64,000 nucleotides of DNA, taken from NCBI GenBank assembly GCA_009995045.1, contig JAACQG010000008.1, positions 83,126 to 147,125 on the forward strand. Reading direction: 5' to 3'. The position numbers and the translations under genes were made by a program. This document shows, in pieces, positions 18,827 to 28,400 of this stretch. Position 1 is the stretch's first letter, and every line of letters starts with the position of its first letter. The notes under the pieces were generated by a model. It was not told the origin of the DNA, made no database searches, and saw only the letters and a list, made by a program, of their open reading frames with translations. The stretch is from Alphaproteobacteria bacterium (GTDB lineage Bacteria; Pseudomonadota; Alphaproteobacteria; Micavibrionales; Micavibrionaceae).

Positions 18827-20140
18827 TTATTTGCGTTTATTCATTGGAACATATTTGCGGTGATCTTCGCCGATATATAGCTGTCTTGGGCGGCCAATTT
18901 TCAATGTTGGCTCTTCAATCATTTCTTTCCATTGTGATACCCATCCAACTGTTCGTGCGACAGCAAAGAGAACAGTGAACATTTCAACCGGGAAGCCCAT
19001 CGCTTTAAGGATGATTCCTGAATAGAAATCAACATTCGGGAACAGTTTTCTGTCTACGAAATATGGGTCTTCAAGGGCGATGCGCTCTAATTCCATCGCA
19101 AGTTCGAGGCGTGGGTCTTGTACGCCGAGATCCTCAAGCACTTCGTCGCAGGCCTTTTTCAATACGCCGGCGCGTGGGTCGGTGTTTTTGTAGACGCGAT
19201 GGCCAAAGCCCATGAGGCGGAATGGGTCATCTTTGTCTTTAGCGCGGGCGATGAATTCAGGAATGTTTTTCTTGTCGCCGATTTGATCGAGCATCTCAAG
19301 AACGGCTTGGTTCGCACCGCCATGACTTGGTCCCCAGAGAGAGGCAATACCAGATGATATGCAGGCAAATGGGTTTGCTTGTGATGATCCGGCAAGGCGT
19401 ACGGTGGATGTTGATGCATTTTGCTCGTGATCGGCGTGAAGGATGAGGATTTTATCCATGGCGTCCGCAAGAATTGGATTTACCTTATATGGCTCAGCGG
19501 GAAGGCCGAAGCACATATAGAGGAAGTTTTCTGCGTAGGATAGGTCGTTGCGTGGATACATGAATGGCTGACCCAATGTGTATTTCATGGTCATTGCCGC
19601 AAGTGTTGGTATTTTTGCAATCAAACGATGCGCGGATATTTCACGTTGACGCTCATCCCAGATATCGAGGGAGTCGTGATAGAAAGCAGATAGTGCGCCG
19701 GTAATTCCACACATAATCGCCATAGGATGTGCATCACGGCGGAAGCCGCGGAAGAAATAGTTGATCTGCTCATGCACCATTGTGTGATAAGTGATGTTAT
19801 GATCAAATTCTTCATATTGTTTTTTATTTGGAAGCTCCCCTTCAAGGAGGAGGTGGGCGACTTCAAGGAAGTTACTTTTCTCGGCAAGTTCTTCAATCGT
19901 ATATCCGCGATGCATCAAAATGCCTTTGTCGCCGTCGATAAAGGTTAGTTTTGATTTACAGCTGCCTGTTGCGGTAAAGCTAGGGTCGAATGTGAAATGC
20001 CCTGTCTCTGCGTAGAATTTACGTATATCGACCACGTCAGGGCCGCATGTCCCAGAGAGAACGGGGAAGTCAAAGCTTTCACCCGTTGCATTATTGGTCA
20101 TTGTGAATGTGTTTGATTTTGTGTCTGCGGATTTGGACAT
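18827..20140 (-). CDS. gltA: Citrate synthase (type II)
   Basis: Entry step of the TCA cycle, acetyl-CoA plus oxaloacetate. 437 residues, the normal length of the hexameric NADH-sensitive form. N-terminal type II domain (GACGPD-like [14 protein letters not shown]), catalytic histidines in [16 protein letters not shown] and [16 protein letters not shown], and [20 protein letters not shown] lies seven bases upstream of the ATG. Downstream of gltX with its own candidate promoter, so it can be expressed separately. Confidence 0.97.
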   Translation of the reverse strand: MSKSADTKSNTFTMTNNATGESFDFPVLSGTCGPDVVDIRKFYAETGHFTFDPSFTATGSCKSKLTFIDGDKGILMHRGYTIEELAEKSNFLEVAHLLLEGELPNKKQYEEFDHNITYHTMVHEQINYFFRGFRRDAHPMAIMCGITGALSAFYHDSLDIWDERQREISAHRLIAKIPTLAAMTMKYTLGQPFMYPRNDLSYAENFLYMCFGLPAEPYKVNPILADAMDKILILHADHEQNASTSTVRLAGSSQANPFACISSGIASLWGPSHGGANQAVLEMLDQIGDKKNIPEFIARAKDKDDPFRLMGFGHRVYKNTDPRAGVLKKACDEVLEDLGVQDPRLELAMELERIALEDPYFVDRKLFPNVDFYSGIILKAMGFPVEMFTVLFAVARTVGWVSQWKEMIEEPTLKIGRPRQLYIGEDHRKYVPMNKRK

Positions 20141-20170
20141 TTATAATCCCCTTAATGATTATGCTTAAAT

Positions 20171-20189
20171 TATCTTTAGAAAAAAGATA
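20171..20189 (-). promoter_or_regulatory. Hairpin between gltX and gltA
   Basis: On the minus strand TATCTTT and AAAGATA form a seven-base stem around five bases. It overlaps the candidate gltA -10 box (20184-20189). No T-run follows, so it is not a clear terminator. Confidence 0.35.
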
Positions 20190-20211
20190 GGCGTGTGGAG
20201 TCAGAAACCAA
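20184..20211 (-). promoter_or_regulatory. Candidate gltA promoter
   Basis: Minus strand TTGGTT (20206-20211) and TATCTT (20184-20189) are 16 bases apart. Moderate match to the sigma-70 consensus. Confidence 0.4.
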
Positions 20212-20233
20212 GTGGTGATTCCTGTCCTTCTAT

Positions 20234-21649
20234 TTATGCCTTGTTTTTGATGAAATTTAAAGCGTTTTGAATGCGTGCGCGTGTCTCATCTAACCCTAAA
20301 ATTTCAGCCGCCTTGAAAATTGACGGTGAGACTGTCGTTCCCGTTAAAGCTGCGCGAAGGGGCATGGCGACTTTTCCGAGTTTTCCGTCACGTAAAGTGT
20401 CCGCTACGCTCTTACAGGCGGTTTGAATGGATTCATCGTTCCACTCAACTTTGGTGAATTCTTGATCAAGTGTGTCTAGCACCTGGGTTGCATCTGCGTC
20501 GAGCATGTTTGATGCTTTTTCGTCAAAATCAAAGGGGACATTTTTTGTATAAAACAATGCTTCATCAGTGATTTGGAGTAATGTTTTCGCGCGTGACTTT
20601 AATTCATCCATATGCGCGATGATACGTTTTTGCGCCTCTTGATCCGGTTCAACGCCGTGGCGGGATTTGAAAAATGGGAGCGTCCATGCCATGAGGTCGT
20701 TGTTATCTGCGATATCAATATAATGCGCGTTCAGGCTTTCGAGCTTGGCGAAGTCGAATTTCGCTGCGGCTTTGCCGATTCCGTCGAAATCGAACCATTC
20801 TATCGCTTTATCTGTCGGGATGATTTCATCATCGCCATGTCCCCAGCCAAGACGCATGAGATAATTGCGCATTGCTTCGGGGAGGTAGCCCATTTCACGG
20901 TATTCTTCGAGGCTTTGTGCGCCGTGACGTTTGGAGAATTTTGCGCCATCGGGGCCGTGAATGAGCGGCAGATGTGCAAATTCCGGCACATCCCAGCCCA
21001 TCGCGTCGAAGACTATTTTCTGGCGGAATGTGTTGTTGAGGTGGTCATCGCCGCGCATAATGTGAGTTATCCCCATATCGTGGTCATCTACGACGACTGA
21101 CAACATATAGGTTGGAGAGCCATCGGAGCGCAGGATGATGAAATCATCGAGGTTTTCATTTTGAACGGTGACTTCGCCTTGTACTTTATCATGGATCGTT
21201 GTCGCGCCATCTAAAGGCGCTTTTATACGGATGACGGGCTCTACGCCTTCGGGGGCGGGTTGATCGCTGTCGCGCCATCTGCGGTCATAGGATGTTTGTT
21301 TGCCTTCTGCGCGTGCCTGATCGCGCATCTCTTGTAATTCCTCAGGCGAGCAATAGCATTGATAGGCTTTCCCTTTTTCTAGAAGCTCTAATGCGATTTC
21401 GCGGTGGCGGGCTTGGTTTGCAAATTGTGATGTGATCTCACCGTCATGATCAAGGCCGAGCCATTGAAGACCATCAATGATCGCCTGGACGGCGTCTTCT
21501 GAATGGCGCTTGCGGTCTGTATCTTCGATGCGCACAACAAACTTTCCGCCTGTGTGTTTGGCGTAGAGCCAATTGAATAACGCGGTGCGGGCGTTGCCAA
21601 TATGCATGAATCCGGTTGGGGAGGGCGGGAATCTGGTTACAATGCTCAT
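20234..21649 (-). CDS. gltX: Glutamyl-tRNA synthetase
   Basis: Class I synthetase charging tRNA-Glu. 471 residues. The HIGH motif appears as PSPTGFMHIGNARTALF near the N-terminus and the KMSKS motif as AKFSKRHGAQSLEEYREMGY. The C-terminal anticodon-binding region ends in LGLDETRARIQNALNFIKNK. AAAGAG lies just before the ATG. Divergent from comEC, with which it shares the short region around 21650-21700. Confidence 0.97.
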   Translation of the reverse strand: MSIVTRFPPSPTGFMHIGNARTALFNWLYAKHTGGKFVVRIEDTDRKRHSEDAVQAIIDGLQWLGLDHDGEITSQFANQARHREIALELLEKGKAYQCYCSPEELQEMRDQARAEGKQTSYDRRWRDSDQPAPEGVEPVIRIKAPLDGATTIHDKVQGEVTVQNENLDDFIILRSDGSPTYMLSVVVDDHDMGITHIMRGDDHLNNTFRQKIVFDAMGWDVPEFAHLPLIHGPDGAKFSKRHGAQSLEEYREMGYLPEAMRNYLMRLGWGHGDDEIIPTDKAIEWFDFDGIGKAAAKFDFAKLESLNAHYIDIADNNDLMAWTLPFFKSRHGVEPDQEAQKRIIAHMDELKSRAKTLLQITDEALFYTKNVPFDFDEKASNMLDADATQVLDTLDQEFTKVEWNDESIQTACKSVADTLRDGKLGKVAMPLRAALTGTTVSPSIFKAAEILGLDETRARIQNALNFIKNKA

Positions 21650-21670
21650 TATCTCTTTGATCCGTTTTGG

Positions 21671-23812
21671 GTGAATGTTTATGCTTCATTTTGTAATGTG
21701 AAGTGGGGCAGGGTGCAAGCCCTTGATACGGTTATATTGAATTCATTGAAAGATCAACTTTACGCGGAGATCGCTGCGCAGCGGCCACAGGCTATTTTGC
21801 TTGTGCCTGTATGTTTGGCGTGTGGCATTGGTTTGTATTTTTCGCTCATGTTTGAGCCGCGTTTGTTTTATGGCGTTTGTGTATTGGGTTTGTCTTTGTT
21901 GACGATAGTGTTTTCAAAGGGTGGCATGCGTTTTGTTTTCATTGGTGTGATGATTTTTGCGTTAGGGTTTGTCGCTGCGCAAATCCGTACGCATGTGTCG
22001 TATACGCCGATTTTATCCAAAAAGATGGATTTTAAGGTGGTTGAAGGGCGTATTGCGGCGATTGAGATGCTTGATAAGGGGGCGCGATTAACGCTTTCCG
22101 AGGTCAGTATTGAGGGGCTTGGCCTTGATGAAACACCCCGCAAAATTCGCCTTAAATTATGGAAGAGTGATGGTCTTGGTGTTGGGCAGCGTGTGCGAGG
22201 TTTGGCCGCTCTCAATCCGCCATCTCCGCCAGTTATCCCGAGAGGGTTCGATTTTCAGCGTTATATGTATTTTCGCGGTATCGGTGCGGTTGGGTTTATG
22301 TATGGGCCACCGACGGTGATTGATGATGATCAGGTTTTGCGCATGGGCGGTTGGATTGAGCGCGTGCGGCAGATTATTGGCGCGCGTATTGATGCGGCGC
22401 TTGATGCACCGCAGATGGGTCTGGCGCGGGCCTTTATGATTGGGCAGCGCACTTCAATTGAAGATGATGATATGGCGGCGATCCGTGCCTCGGGCCTTGC
22501 GCATATGTTGGCCATATCGGGACTGCATGTGGGGTTGTTTTCTGGCGCTGTGTTTTTTGTAATGCGTTTTGCTATGGCGATGTTTCCGGCATTTGCGCTG
22601 CGTTTTCCAATTAAGAAATATGCGGCGGTCGGGGCGATGGTGGCGGCGTTGTTTTACATGTTAATCGCGGGGGCGACGATACCGACGCAGCGGGCGATGA
22701 TTTCGGTGGCGGTGGTGTTTTGTGCGATATTACTGGATCGTTCGCCGATTTCTTTGCGTGTAGTTGCGTTTGCCGCGTTCTGGGTGCTTGTGTTTTTCCC
22801 TGAGAGTTTGATGTCGGCGAGTTTTCAGATGTCATTTGCGGCGGTCACGGCGTTGGTTGGATTTTATGATTGGAGCCGGCCGCTTTGGAGTGAGTGGGCG
22901 CGGCAGGCGGGCATGGTGAAAAAAGCGGGGCTTTATTTTGTAGGGGTTGCATCAACAACGGTGATTGCGACGGTTTCAACTGCGCCGCTGACCTTGTTTC
23001 ATTTTCAGGCTTTGCCGATCTATGGGCTGTTGGCGAATATCATTTGTGTGCCGTTGCTTGCGTTTTATGTGATGCCGCTTGCGATTTTGGCTTTTGTTTT
23101 GATGCCGTTTGGTATGGAGGGGATTGCGTTGTCGTTGATGGAAGCTGGATTGTCTGTGATCATTTGGCTCGCGCATTTTGTTGCTGGGATTGAAGGGGCG
23201 GTTTTGCATGTGCCTGCGTTTGAACTTTGGGCTATGGTCTGTTTTGTTTTTGCGTGTATATCGGTGATTGTGTTGCGGGGACGTTTTCGGGTCATTTTGG
23301 TTTCTGCATTTGGTGTTTTGACCCTCGTAAACTTTCAATGGATTCAGTATGATGTAATGGTTTCTTCAAAAACTGATCTCATTGCGCTTGATGCAAAAGA
23401 GGCGCAATTGATTGTGTCGGACGCAAGGAGGAGCCGTTTCAAGCGAGAGAATTGGCAGCTGGTTATGGGGTTTGAGGGTGAAGATGTTACAATTTTTCCG
23501 AAAGATGGGGAAATGCGCGGTGAGGATTATGTTTTATCGTGTGATATTATTGGATGTCGTTATGAAACAAGCGGTCGAAAGTTTTCGTATTTAAAAGAAT
23601 TTGATATTTCTGCATTCCATGATGAGTGTTTATGGGCGGATGTTATCATTGCGATGGATGTTTATGATCAGCCATGCGATGCGCAATATGTGGTGAACCG
23701 TCGTGAAAGCAAATATCATCGCGTGCATGCGTTTAGCGTTCATGATGATGGTATTGTCATGCAGCGGGTTGACGATTTCCGTGGCATCCGTCCATGGGTG
23801 CAAACACCTTAA
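21671..23812 (+). CDS. comEC: ComEC/Rec2-family DNA-uptake membrane protein
   Basis: Inner-membrane channel proposed to import single-stranded DNA. About 713 residues from a GTG at 21671; the start is uncertain (other GTG codons at 21698 and 21713; no ribosome site stands out, and an ATG at 21602 would overlap gltX). Seen: a DUF4131-type N-terminal region, the core competence segment ASGLAHMLAISGLHVGLFSG, and about ten hydrophobic helices. The C-terminal region keeps the shape of the metallo-hydrolase-derived domain but without the metal-binding motif, as in many alphaproteobacterial ComECs (family knowledge). Usual position between lexA and gltX. Confidence 0.88.
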   Translation: MNVYASFCNVKWGRVQALDTVILNSLKDQLYAEIAAQRPQAILLVPVCLACGIGLYFSLMFEPRLFYGVCVLGLSLLTIVFSKGGMRFVFIGVMIFALGFVAAQIRTHVSYTPILSKKMDFKVVEGRIAAIEMLDKGARLTLSEVSIEGLGLDETPRKIRLKLWKSDGLGVGQRVRGLAALNPPSPPVIPRGFDFQRYMYFRGIGAVGFMYGPPTVIDDDQVLRMGGWIERVRQIIGARIDAALDAPQMGLARAFMIGQRTSIEDDDMAAIRASGLAHMLAISGLHVGLFSGAVFFVMRFAMAMFPAFALRFPIKKYAAVGAMVAALFYMLIAGATIPTQRAMISVAVVFCAILLDRSPISLRVVAFAAFWVLVFFPESLMSASFQMSFAAVTALVGFYDWSRPLWSEWARQAGMVKKAGLYFVGVASTTVIATVSTAPLTLFHFQALPIYGLLANIICVPLLAFYVMPLAILAFVLMPFGMEGIALSLMEAGLSVIIWLAHFVAGIEGAVLHVPAFELWAMVCFVFACISVIVLRGRFRVILVSAFGVLTLVNFQWIQYDVMVSSKTDLIALDAKEAQLIVSDARRSRFKRENWQLVMGFEGEDVTIFPKDGEMRGEDYVLSCDIIGCRYETSGRKFSYLKEFDISAFHDECLWADVIIAMDVYDQPCDAQYVVNRRESKYHRVHAFSVHDDGIVMQRVDDFRGIRPWVQTP

Positions 23813-23836
23813 TATGCGGGCGGTATATCATTGTGG

Positions 23837-24493
23837 TTAATGATAACGGCGCATAAGGCTGACTAAGCGCCCTTGGATTTTGACGCGGTGTGGCTCAAAA
23901 ATTTGCGGTTCATATGCGTCATTTTCTGGCTCAAGCACGATTTTATTGCCGGCGCGGCGTAAGCGTTTGAGCGTGACTTCCTCATCATCGACCAATGCGA
24001 CAATGATTGTACCGTTTTCGGCGGTCTCGCAGCGTTTGATGATGACGGTGTCGTGATTGTTTATGCCGGCCTTGATCATGGAATCGCCATCTACGGTGAG
24101 TGCGTATAAATCGCCAGTGCCAGCAAAACCGGGCGGGATTTGGACAAAGCTGCCGTCGTCGCGAATGGCTTCGATTGGTGTACCAGCAGCGATTTTTCCC
24201 AATAAGGGAATTTCTTCGAAATGGTCGATATCGTTTGTGTTTGCGGGGGCGATGACGCCAGAGGGTTGTGATTCGAAGCTGTCGGGCAGCATGATGATTT
24301 TCAGTGCGCGGGCGCGATGGGGAAGGCGTTCGATATATCCGCGCTCTTCAAGGCCGCTGATGAGGCGGTGGATACCGGATTTCGATTTCAAGCCTAGGGC
24401 GTTTTTCATTTCTTCAAATGATGGAGGAACGTCATCTTCACCAAGGTGCTTATGGATGAATAATAATAAGTCGCGCTGTTTACGTGTGAGCAT
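23837..24493 (-). CDS. lexA: SOS repressor LexA
   Basis: Represses DNA-damage genes and self-cleaves when RecA is active. 218 residues: N-terminal winged helix (MLTRKQRDLLLFIHKHL, then SGIHRLISGLEERGYIERLP), the Ala-Gly cleavage site in LLGKIAAGTPIEAI, the catalytic serine in VDGDSMIKAGI and the catalytic lysine in DDEEVTLKRL. AGAGGA lies just before the ATG. A LexA box and a good promoter lie upstream, so autoregulation is expected. Lies directly after trpC; the moaC-moeA genes often found between them in this class are absent. Confidence 0.97.
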   Translation of the reverse strand: MLTRKQRDLLLFIHKHLGEDDVPPSFEEMKNALGLKSKSGIHRLISGLEERGYIERLPHRARALKIIMLPDSFESQPSGVIAPANTNDIDHFEEIPLLGKIAAGTPIEAIRDDGSFVQIPPGFAGTGDLYALTVDGDSMIKAGINNHDTVIIKRCETAENGTIIVALVDDEEVTLKRLRRAGNKIVLEPENDAYEPQIFEPHRVKIQGRLVSLMRRYH

Positions 24494-24522
24494 GATGTCC
24501 TCTTTATTCTTATTTGTTTCGC

Positions 24523-24551
24523 ATAATACACAGAAGAAATTAGAACAACAA
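24523..24551 (-). promoter_or_regulatory. lexA promoter
   Basis: Minus strand TTGTTG (24546-24551) and TATTAT (24523-24528) with a 17-base spacer. Initiation is expected near 24516, about 23 bases before the lexA ATG. Confidence 0.7.
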
Positions 24552-24560
24552 TCGCTTAAT

Positions 24561-24575
24561 GTTCTTAATTTGTTC
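24561..24575. promoter_or_regulatory. LexA operator (alphaproteobacterial SOS box)
   Basis: GTTC-TTAATTT-GTTC is an exact match to the alphaproteobacterial LexA site GTTC-N7-GTTC (established for Rhodobacter, Caulobacter and rhizobia). It lies nine bases upstream of the lexA -35 box and just after the trpC stop. Confidence 0.85.
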
Positions 24576-24588
24576 TATCTTAGCGGAG

Positions 24589-25377
24589 TTAGTTGGGGAA
24601 TAAAAGGTGAATCTTTGCGGCGATGTCTTTTTCTCGCATAATGCTTTCGCCGATGAGGAATGCATTATACCCTGCGCCGTGAAGGTTATTGATTGTTTTT
24701 GCATCGGCAAGGCCGCTTTCCGCGACTTTTATAGCATTGTCCGGGATTTTAGCCAGTAGGTCAAAGCTGGTTTGCGTATCGACATTTAATGTTTTGAGGT
24801 TGCGGTTATTAACGCCGATCATAGATGGTTTTAGGGCGAGTGAGCGTTCTAATTCTTCCTCGTTATGCACTTCTATGAGGGCATCCATGCCATATGATTC
24901 GGATGCCTCATACAGCTCTTTTGCTTGTGCGTCGATGAGGGCGGCCATAATGATGAGGATGCAATCAGCGCCGAGGGCGCGGCTTTCGGTGATTTGATAT
25001 GGATCAATCATGAAATCTTTGCGCAGCATCGGTAATTTGACTTCTGCTTTCACGGCTTTGAAATAATCATCTGTCCCTTGGAAGTAGGGTTCATCGGTGA
25101 GGACGGAGAGGCATTTCGCGCCATTGTCTTCATAGATGCGTGCGATTTGAGCCGGGTCAAAATCTTCGCGGATGATGCCCTTTGACGGGGAGGCTTTTTT
25201 AACCTCTGCGATAAGGGCGGGGCCGATTGATGTTTTGATGGCGTTGATGAAGCCGCGCGGTGGCTCCGCGTCTTTAGCGATTGATTCTAAATCGCTCAGG
25301 TTGAATTTGGTTTTTTGTGCCTGTACGTGTTTTGCTTTTACGTCGCAGATTTCTTTTAGGACGCTACTCATGCTCAA
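24589..25377 (-). CDS. trpC: Indole-3-glycerol phosphate synthase
   Basis: Fourth step of tryptophan synthesis; TIM barrel. 262 residues from the first ATG (a second lies two codons later). Not fused to TrpF. Seen: IGPALIAEVKKASPSKGIIR, CLSVLTDEPYFQGTDDYF, LRKDFMIDPYQI, and the C-terminal IGVNNRNLKTLNVD and VAESGLADAKTI. Overlaps the end of trpD by 14 bases, so it is co-translated with trpG-trpD. Confidence 0.97.
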   Translation of the reverse strand: MSMSSVLKEICDVKAKHVQAQKTKFNLSDLESIAKDAEPPRGFINAIKTSIGPALIAEVKKASPSKGIIREDFDPAQIARIYEDNGAKCLSVLTDEPYFQGTDDYFKAVKAEVKLPMLRKDFMIDPYQITESRALGADCILIIMAALIDAQAKELYEASESYGMDALIEVHNEEELERSLALKPSMIGVNNRNLKTLNVDTQTSFDLLAKIPDNAIKVAESGLADAKTINNLHGAGYNAFLIGESIMREKDIAAKIHLLFPN

Positions 25378-26371
25378 TTTCCTCGCGCGTGAAGGCGATA
25401 TAATCTTTCAAGATTTGATAGGCGTGGCCGGAATCTATTTCTGTTGCTGCCAATTTTGCGCCTGCTTTGAGGTCATCGGTTTTGCCGTGAATGTGCAAGA
25501 CTGCTGCGGTGTTGGCGAGAACGATATCACGATATGCACCCTTTTGCCCCTCAAGCAGGGCGCGCAAAGCGGATGCATTTTCATCTGCGTCGCCGCCTTT
25601 GATTTTCTCAAGGTTATGGGTTTTAAGGCCAAAATCATCGGGCGTTATTGTTTTTTGCGTAATCTTGCCTTCACGCAGGATTGCGATATCTGTGGGGGCG
25701 GAGATTGAGATTTCATCCAGACCGTCTTGCCCATGTACGACCCACGCAGATTTTGTGCCGAGGTTTTTCAAGGTTTCAGCCATGGGCATGACCCATTCTT
25801 TTGCGTATACGCCTAGAAGTTGATGGCGCGTGCCTGCGGGGTTTGCGAGGGGGCCAAGGAGGTTGAATATCGTGCGCGCACCTATTGCTTTGCGCGCTGG
25901 GGCGACGTATTTCATGGCGCTGTGGTGATTGGTCGCCATGAGGAAGCAGAAATGATAAAGTTTTATGGCTTGTTCGAGACGTTCTGCGGAGATGTCGAGA
26001 TTGACGCCCATGGCTTCGAGGACGTCGGCTGCACCTGATTTTGAGCTTGATGCGCGGTTGCCGTGTTTTGCGATGGGGACGCCGCATGCCGCAGCGACAA
26101 TAGCAACGGCGGTTGATATGTTATATGTTCCTGATGCATCTCCACCAGTGCCACAGCAATCTACGGCGGTGTAGGGGGCCTGAATTGACGTGGCTTTTTC
26201 GCGCATGACACGCGCAGCGCCAGTGATTTCATCAACGCTTTCGCCGCGTTTGGACAGACCGCGTAAGAATGCCTCAATCGCTTGGTCGTCGCTTTCGCCA
26301 TTCATGATGGTATTCATTGCGGCGATCATTTGATCTTCGGATAGGGGGGTTAATGTTGGTGGAAGGCTCAT
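25364..26371 (-). CDS. trpD: Anthranilate phosphoribosyltransferase
   Basis: Second step of tryptophan synthesis, adding phosphoribosyl to anthranilate. 335 residues. The PRPP-binding loop is CCGTGGDASGTYNIST, followed by KHGNRASSSKSGAADVLE and the NLLGPLANPAGTRHQLLGVY segment. Overlaps trpG by four bases and trpC by 14, forming a tightly coupled trpG-D-C unit. Confidence 0.97.
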   Translation of the reverse strand: MSLPPTLTPLSEDQMIAAMNTIMNGESDDQAIEAFLRGLSKRGESVDEITGAARVMREKATSIQAPYTAVDCCGTGGDASGTYNISTAVAIVAAACGVPIAKHGNRASSSKSGAADVLEAMGVNLDISAERLEQAIKLYHFCFLMATNHHSAMKYVAPARKAIGARTIFNLLGPLANPAGTRHQLLGVYAKEWVMPMAETLKNLGTKSAWVVHGQDGLDEISISAPTDIAILREGKITQKTITPDDFGLKTHNLEKIKGGDADENASALRALLEGQKGAYRDIVLANTAAVLHIHGKTDDLKAGAKLAATEIDSGHAYQILKDYIAFTREEIEHE

Positions 26372-26937
26372 TTGATAATGTCCAAAAAGTTTTTCAGCAT
26401 CGCGTGTCCGTGGCTAGTGGCAATGCTTTCGGGGTGAAATTGTACGCCGTGTATTGGCTTTGATTTGTGTGCAACGCCCATGATAATGCCGTCATCGGTT
26501 TGCGCGGTCATTTCGAGTTCATCGGGGAGCGTTTTCGGGTCAATGATCAGGGAGTGATAACGTGTCACTTTAACAGGGTTTTGTAAGTCTTTGAATACGC
26601 TTTTGTTATTATGTTGTATGTCTGAGGTCTTTCCATGCATCGGAGCGGTTTGGATGATGGTTGCGCCAAAGGCTTGGCCGATTGTTTGATGCCCCAAACA
26701 TACGCCAAATAAGGGAATGTCATGCTTTGCGGCGGCGTGCACAGCGTTCAGGCAAATCCCTGCATGATCCGGGTCACTGGGGCCGGGGGAGAGGATAATG
26801 CCTTTTGGCTTTTCTGCCAGCATGTCTTTGATTGAAATTTGGTCGTTGCGATGTACGCGCGTTTCTACGCCGAGATCCCCGAAATATTGGACCAGATTGT
26901 ATGTAAAGCTGTCGTAATTATCAATCAATGTAAGCAT
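26368..26937 (-). CDS. trpG: Anthranilate synthase, glutamine amidotransferase subunit
   Basis: Supplies ammonia from glutamine to TrpE. 189 residues, class I amidotransferase: TLIDNYDSFTYNLVQYF at the N-terminus, nucleophile Cys in FGVCLGHQTIGQAFG, and the His-Glu pair in GVQFHPESIATSHG. No Shine-Dalgarno is visible and a TATATA box ends seven bases before the ATG, so the mRNA may be leaderless. It is separated from its partner trpE by a forward gene. Confidence 0.96.
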   Translation of the reverse strand: MLTLIDNYDSFTYNLVQYFGDLGVETRVHRNDQISIKDMLAEKPKGIILSPGPSDPDHAGICLNAVHAAAKHDIPLFGVCLGHQTIGQAFGATIIQTAPMHGKTSDIQHNNKSVFKDLQNPVKVTRYHSLIIDPKTLPDELEMTAQTDDGIIMGVAHKSKPIHGVQFHPESIATSHGHAMLKNFLDIIK

Positions 26938-26944
26938 AGTTGCA

Positions 26945-26975
26945 TATATATGCCTTTTTGTTGTGGTGAAGACAA
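26945..26975 (-). promoter_or_regulatory. Candidate trpG promoter
   Basis: Minus strand TTGTCT (26970-26975) and TATATA (26945-26950), 19 bases apart, which is longer than ideal. The -10 box ends seven bases before the trpG ATG. Confidence 0.4.
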
Positions 26976-26999
26976 GCGTTTCGCGTTAGGATTTTTGGT

Positions 27000-28400
27000 A
27001 TGAAAAGAAATATACACCGCAAAACACTGCATAAAAAACTTGTTCACCGCACGATTAACGCCACTTACGAGTCTAAACGCTCGCGCATTGTGATGCTGGC
27101 TATTCTTTTTATGGTTGGCGTGCATTTGCTGATGCTCAGTGGGTTTGATGGTATTTTTGCGCCGAGATCAACCGATGAGCCTGAATTTTCACCATATGAG
27201 GTGAGTGCGAATAACGTTATTGATCCTCAGGATGTTATTGATATTGATCTGCGCGAGAGTGATGATCCTATTCTCGGTCGTACAATTAAAACGTCGCGTG
27301 TTGGTCAGGGCTATAATTATCCATCTTTGGCAGAATATACGCCCGAAGGGGGGGCTTTTGATTTGAATGTGCCAGATGTTGATGGCGCATTACAAACGCC
27401 GCAGCCATTTCACTATGCGCTTAAGAATACCAGATCGGATAAGGCGCGGATTGCGATTATGATTGATGATATGGGGATGAATCGTAAGCAGAGCCTTGCG
27501 GCTATTGAGATGGATGATGTGCCGCTTACGCTTGCGTTTTTGCCCTATGCTCCTGATTTGGAGAGTTTGACGAAGCCAGCTTTGGCTGCGAGGCATGAAT
27601 TGATGATTCATATGCCAATGGAACCAATGAGCAGCAAGGTGCCATTAGGGCCTATTTCGATTAAAGATTCGATGGAAGAGGCCGAGGTGCGGGCGATGCT
27701 TGATAAGGCTTATGCGAGTTTTGAAGGGTATACCGGTATGAATAACCACATGGGCAGCCGCGCGACGCAGAATAAGCGGTTGATGGATGTGGTGATGGAT
27801 TCGCTCGATGCGCATGGTTTGTTTTATGTGGACTCGAAAACGATTAATACATCTGTTGCGGCTGATGCTGCGCGTGATCGTGGGTTGCCCCATGCGGAGC
27901 GCGACGTGTTTTTGGATCATCAAGAAACCCTCGAATTTGCGCGTAATGCTCTGCACCATTTAGAGGAAATTGCATTGAAGGATGGTCATGCGATTGCGAT
28001 TGGTCACCCCAAGGAAAATACAATTAAGGCCTTAAAGGAATGGATTCCGACATTGGAGGCGCGTGGGTTTGAAATTGTCCCTGTGAGTGAGTTGTTGATG
28101 ACGCGCCAAGCGGGGATGGCCCCTGCTACAGCGAAGATTGCGCAATTCGTGCCACCACCGGTTAAGGCTAAACCTAAAGCTGTTCAAGCTCAGCAACCAA
28201 AACGATTATCTGTGCCGAAATTTATATTGAATAAACCCGATGAGGTATCGGCAGATGATTTGGCGAATATCACTCCTGCGGCGGGCGATGCTGAACCAGA
28301 GCCAGAGGTTGCGACGGAAGATTTGTTATCTGCGCCGATTGGCGGGGATGAGGCATTTGAAGCAGATACTAGCGACGGTTTATATTCGCTCTCTCAATAG
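27000..28400 (+). CDS. Divergent polysaccharide deacetylase family protein
   Basis: 466 residues. One N-terminal membrane anchor (IVMLAILFMVGVHLLML, about 31-47) after a very basic N-terminus, then the deacetylase-like barrel of the COG2861/YibQ family: ARIAIMIDDMGMNRKQS, LPLTLAFLPY-like, ELMIHMPMEPM, GMNNHMGSRATQ, and GHAIAIGHPKENTIKAL. The conserved Asp-Asp and His residues are kept. The last 110 residues are Pro/Lys then Glu/Ala rich and probably unstructured. Probably periplasmic and envelope-related; substrate unknown. It sits between trpG and trpE on the opposite strand, and its 3' end overlaps trpE by 32 bases. Confidence 0.85.
   Translation: MKRNIHRKTLHKKLVHRTINATYESKRSRIVMLAILFMVGVHLLMLSGFDGIFAPRSTDEPEFSPYEVSANNVIDPQDVIDIDLRESDDPILGRTIKTSRVGQGYNYPSLAEYTPEGGAFDLNVPDVDGALQTPQPFHYALKNTRSDKARIAIMIDDMGMNRKQSLAAIEMDDVPLTLAFLPYAPDLESLTKPALAARHELMIHMPMEPMSSKVPLGPISIKDSMEEAEVRAMLDKAYASFEGYTGMNNHMGSRATQNKRLMDVVMDSLDAHGLFYVDSKTINTSVAADAARDRGLPHAERDVFLDHQETLEFARNALHHLEEIALKDGHAIAIGHPKENTIKALKEWIPTLEARGFEIVPVSELLMTRQAGMAPATAKIAQFVPPPVKAKPKAVQAQQPKRLSVPKFILNKPDEVSADDLANITPAAGDAEPEPEVATEDLLSAPIGGDEAFEADTSDGLYSLSQ

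Noticed and set aside
21602-21670. ATG start for comEC at 21602
   Set aside because: It would overlap the first 48 bases of gltX and the extra residues do not resemble ComEC; a downstream non-ATG start is more likely.
24532-24546. Second LexA-like site in the lexA promoter spacer
   Set aside because: Only one GTTC half is intact; the other half reads TTCT, so it does not meet the GTTC-N7-GTTC rule.
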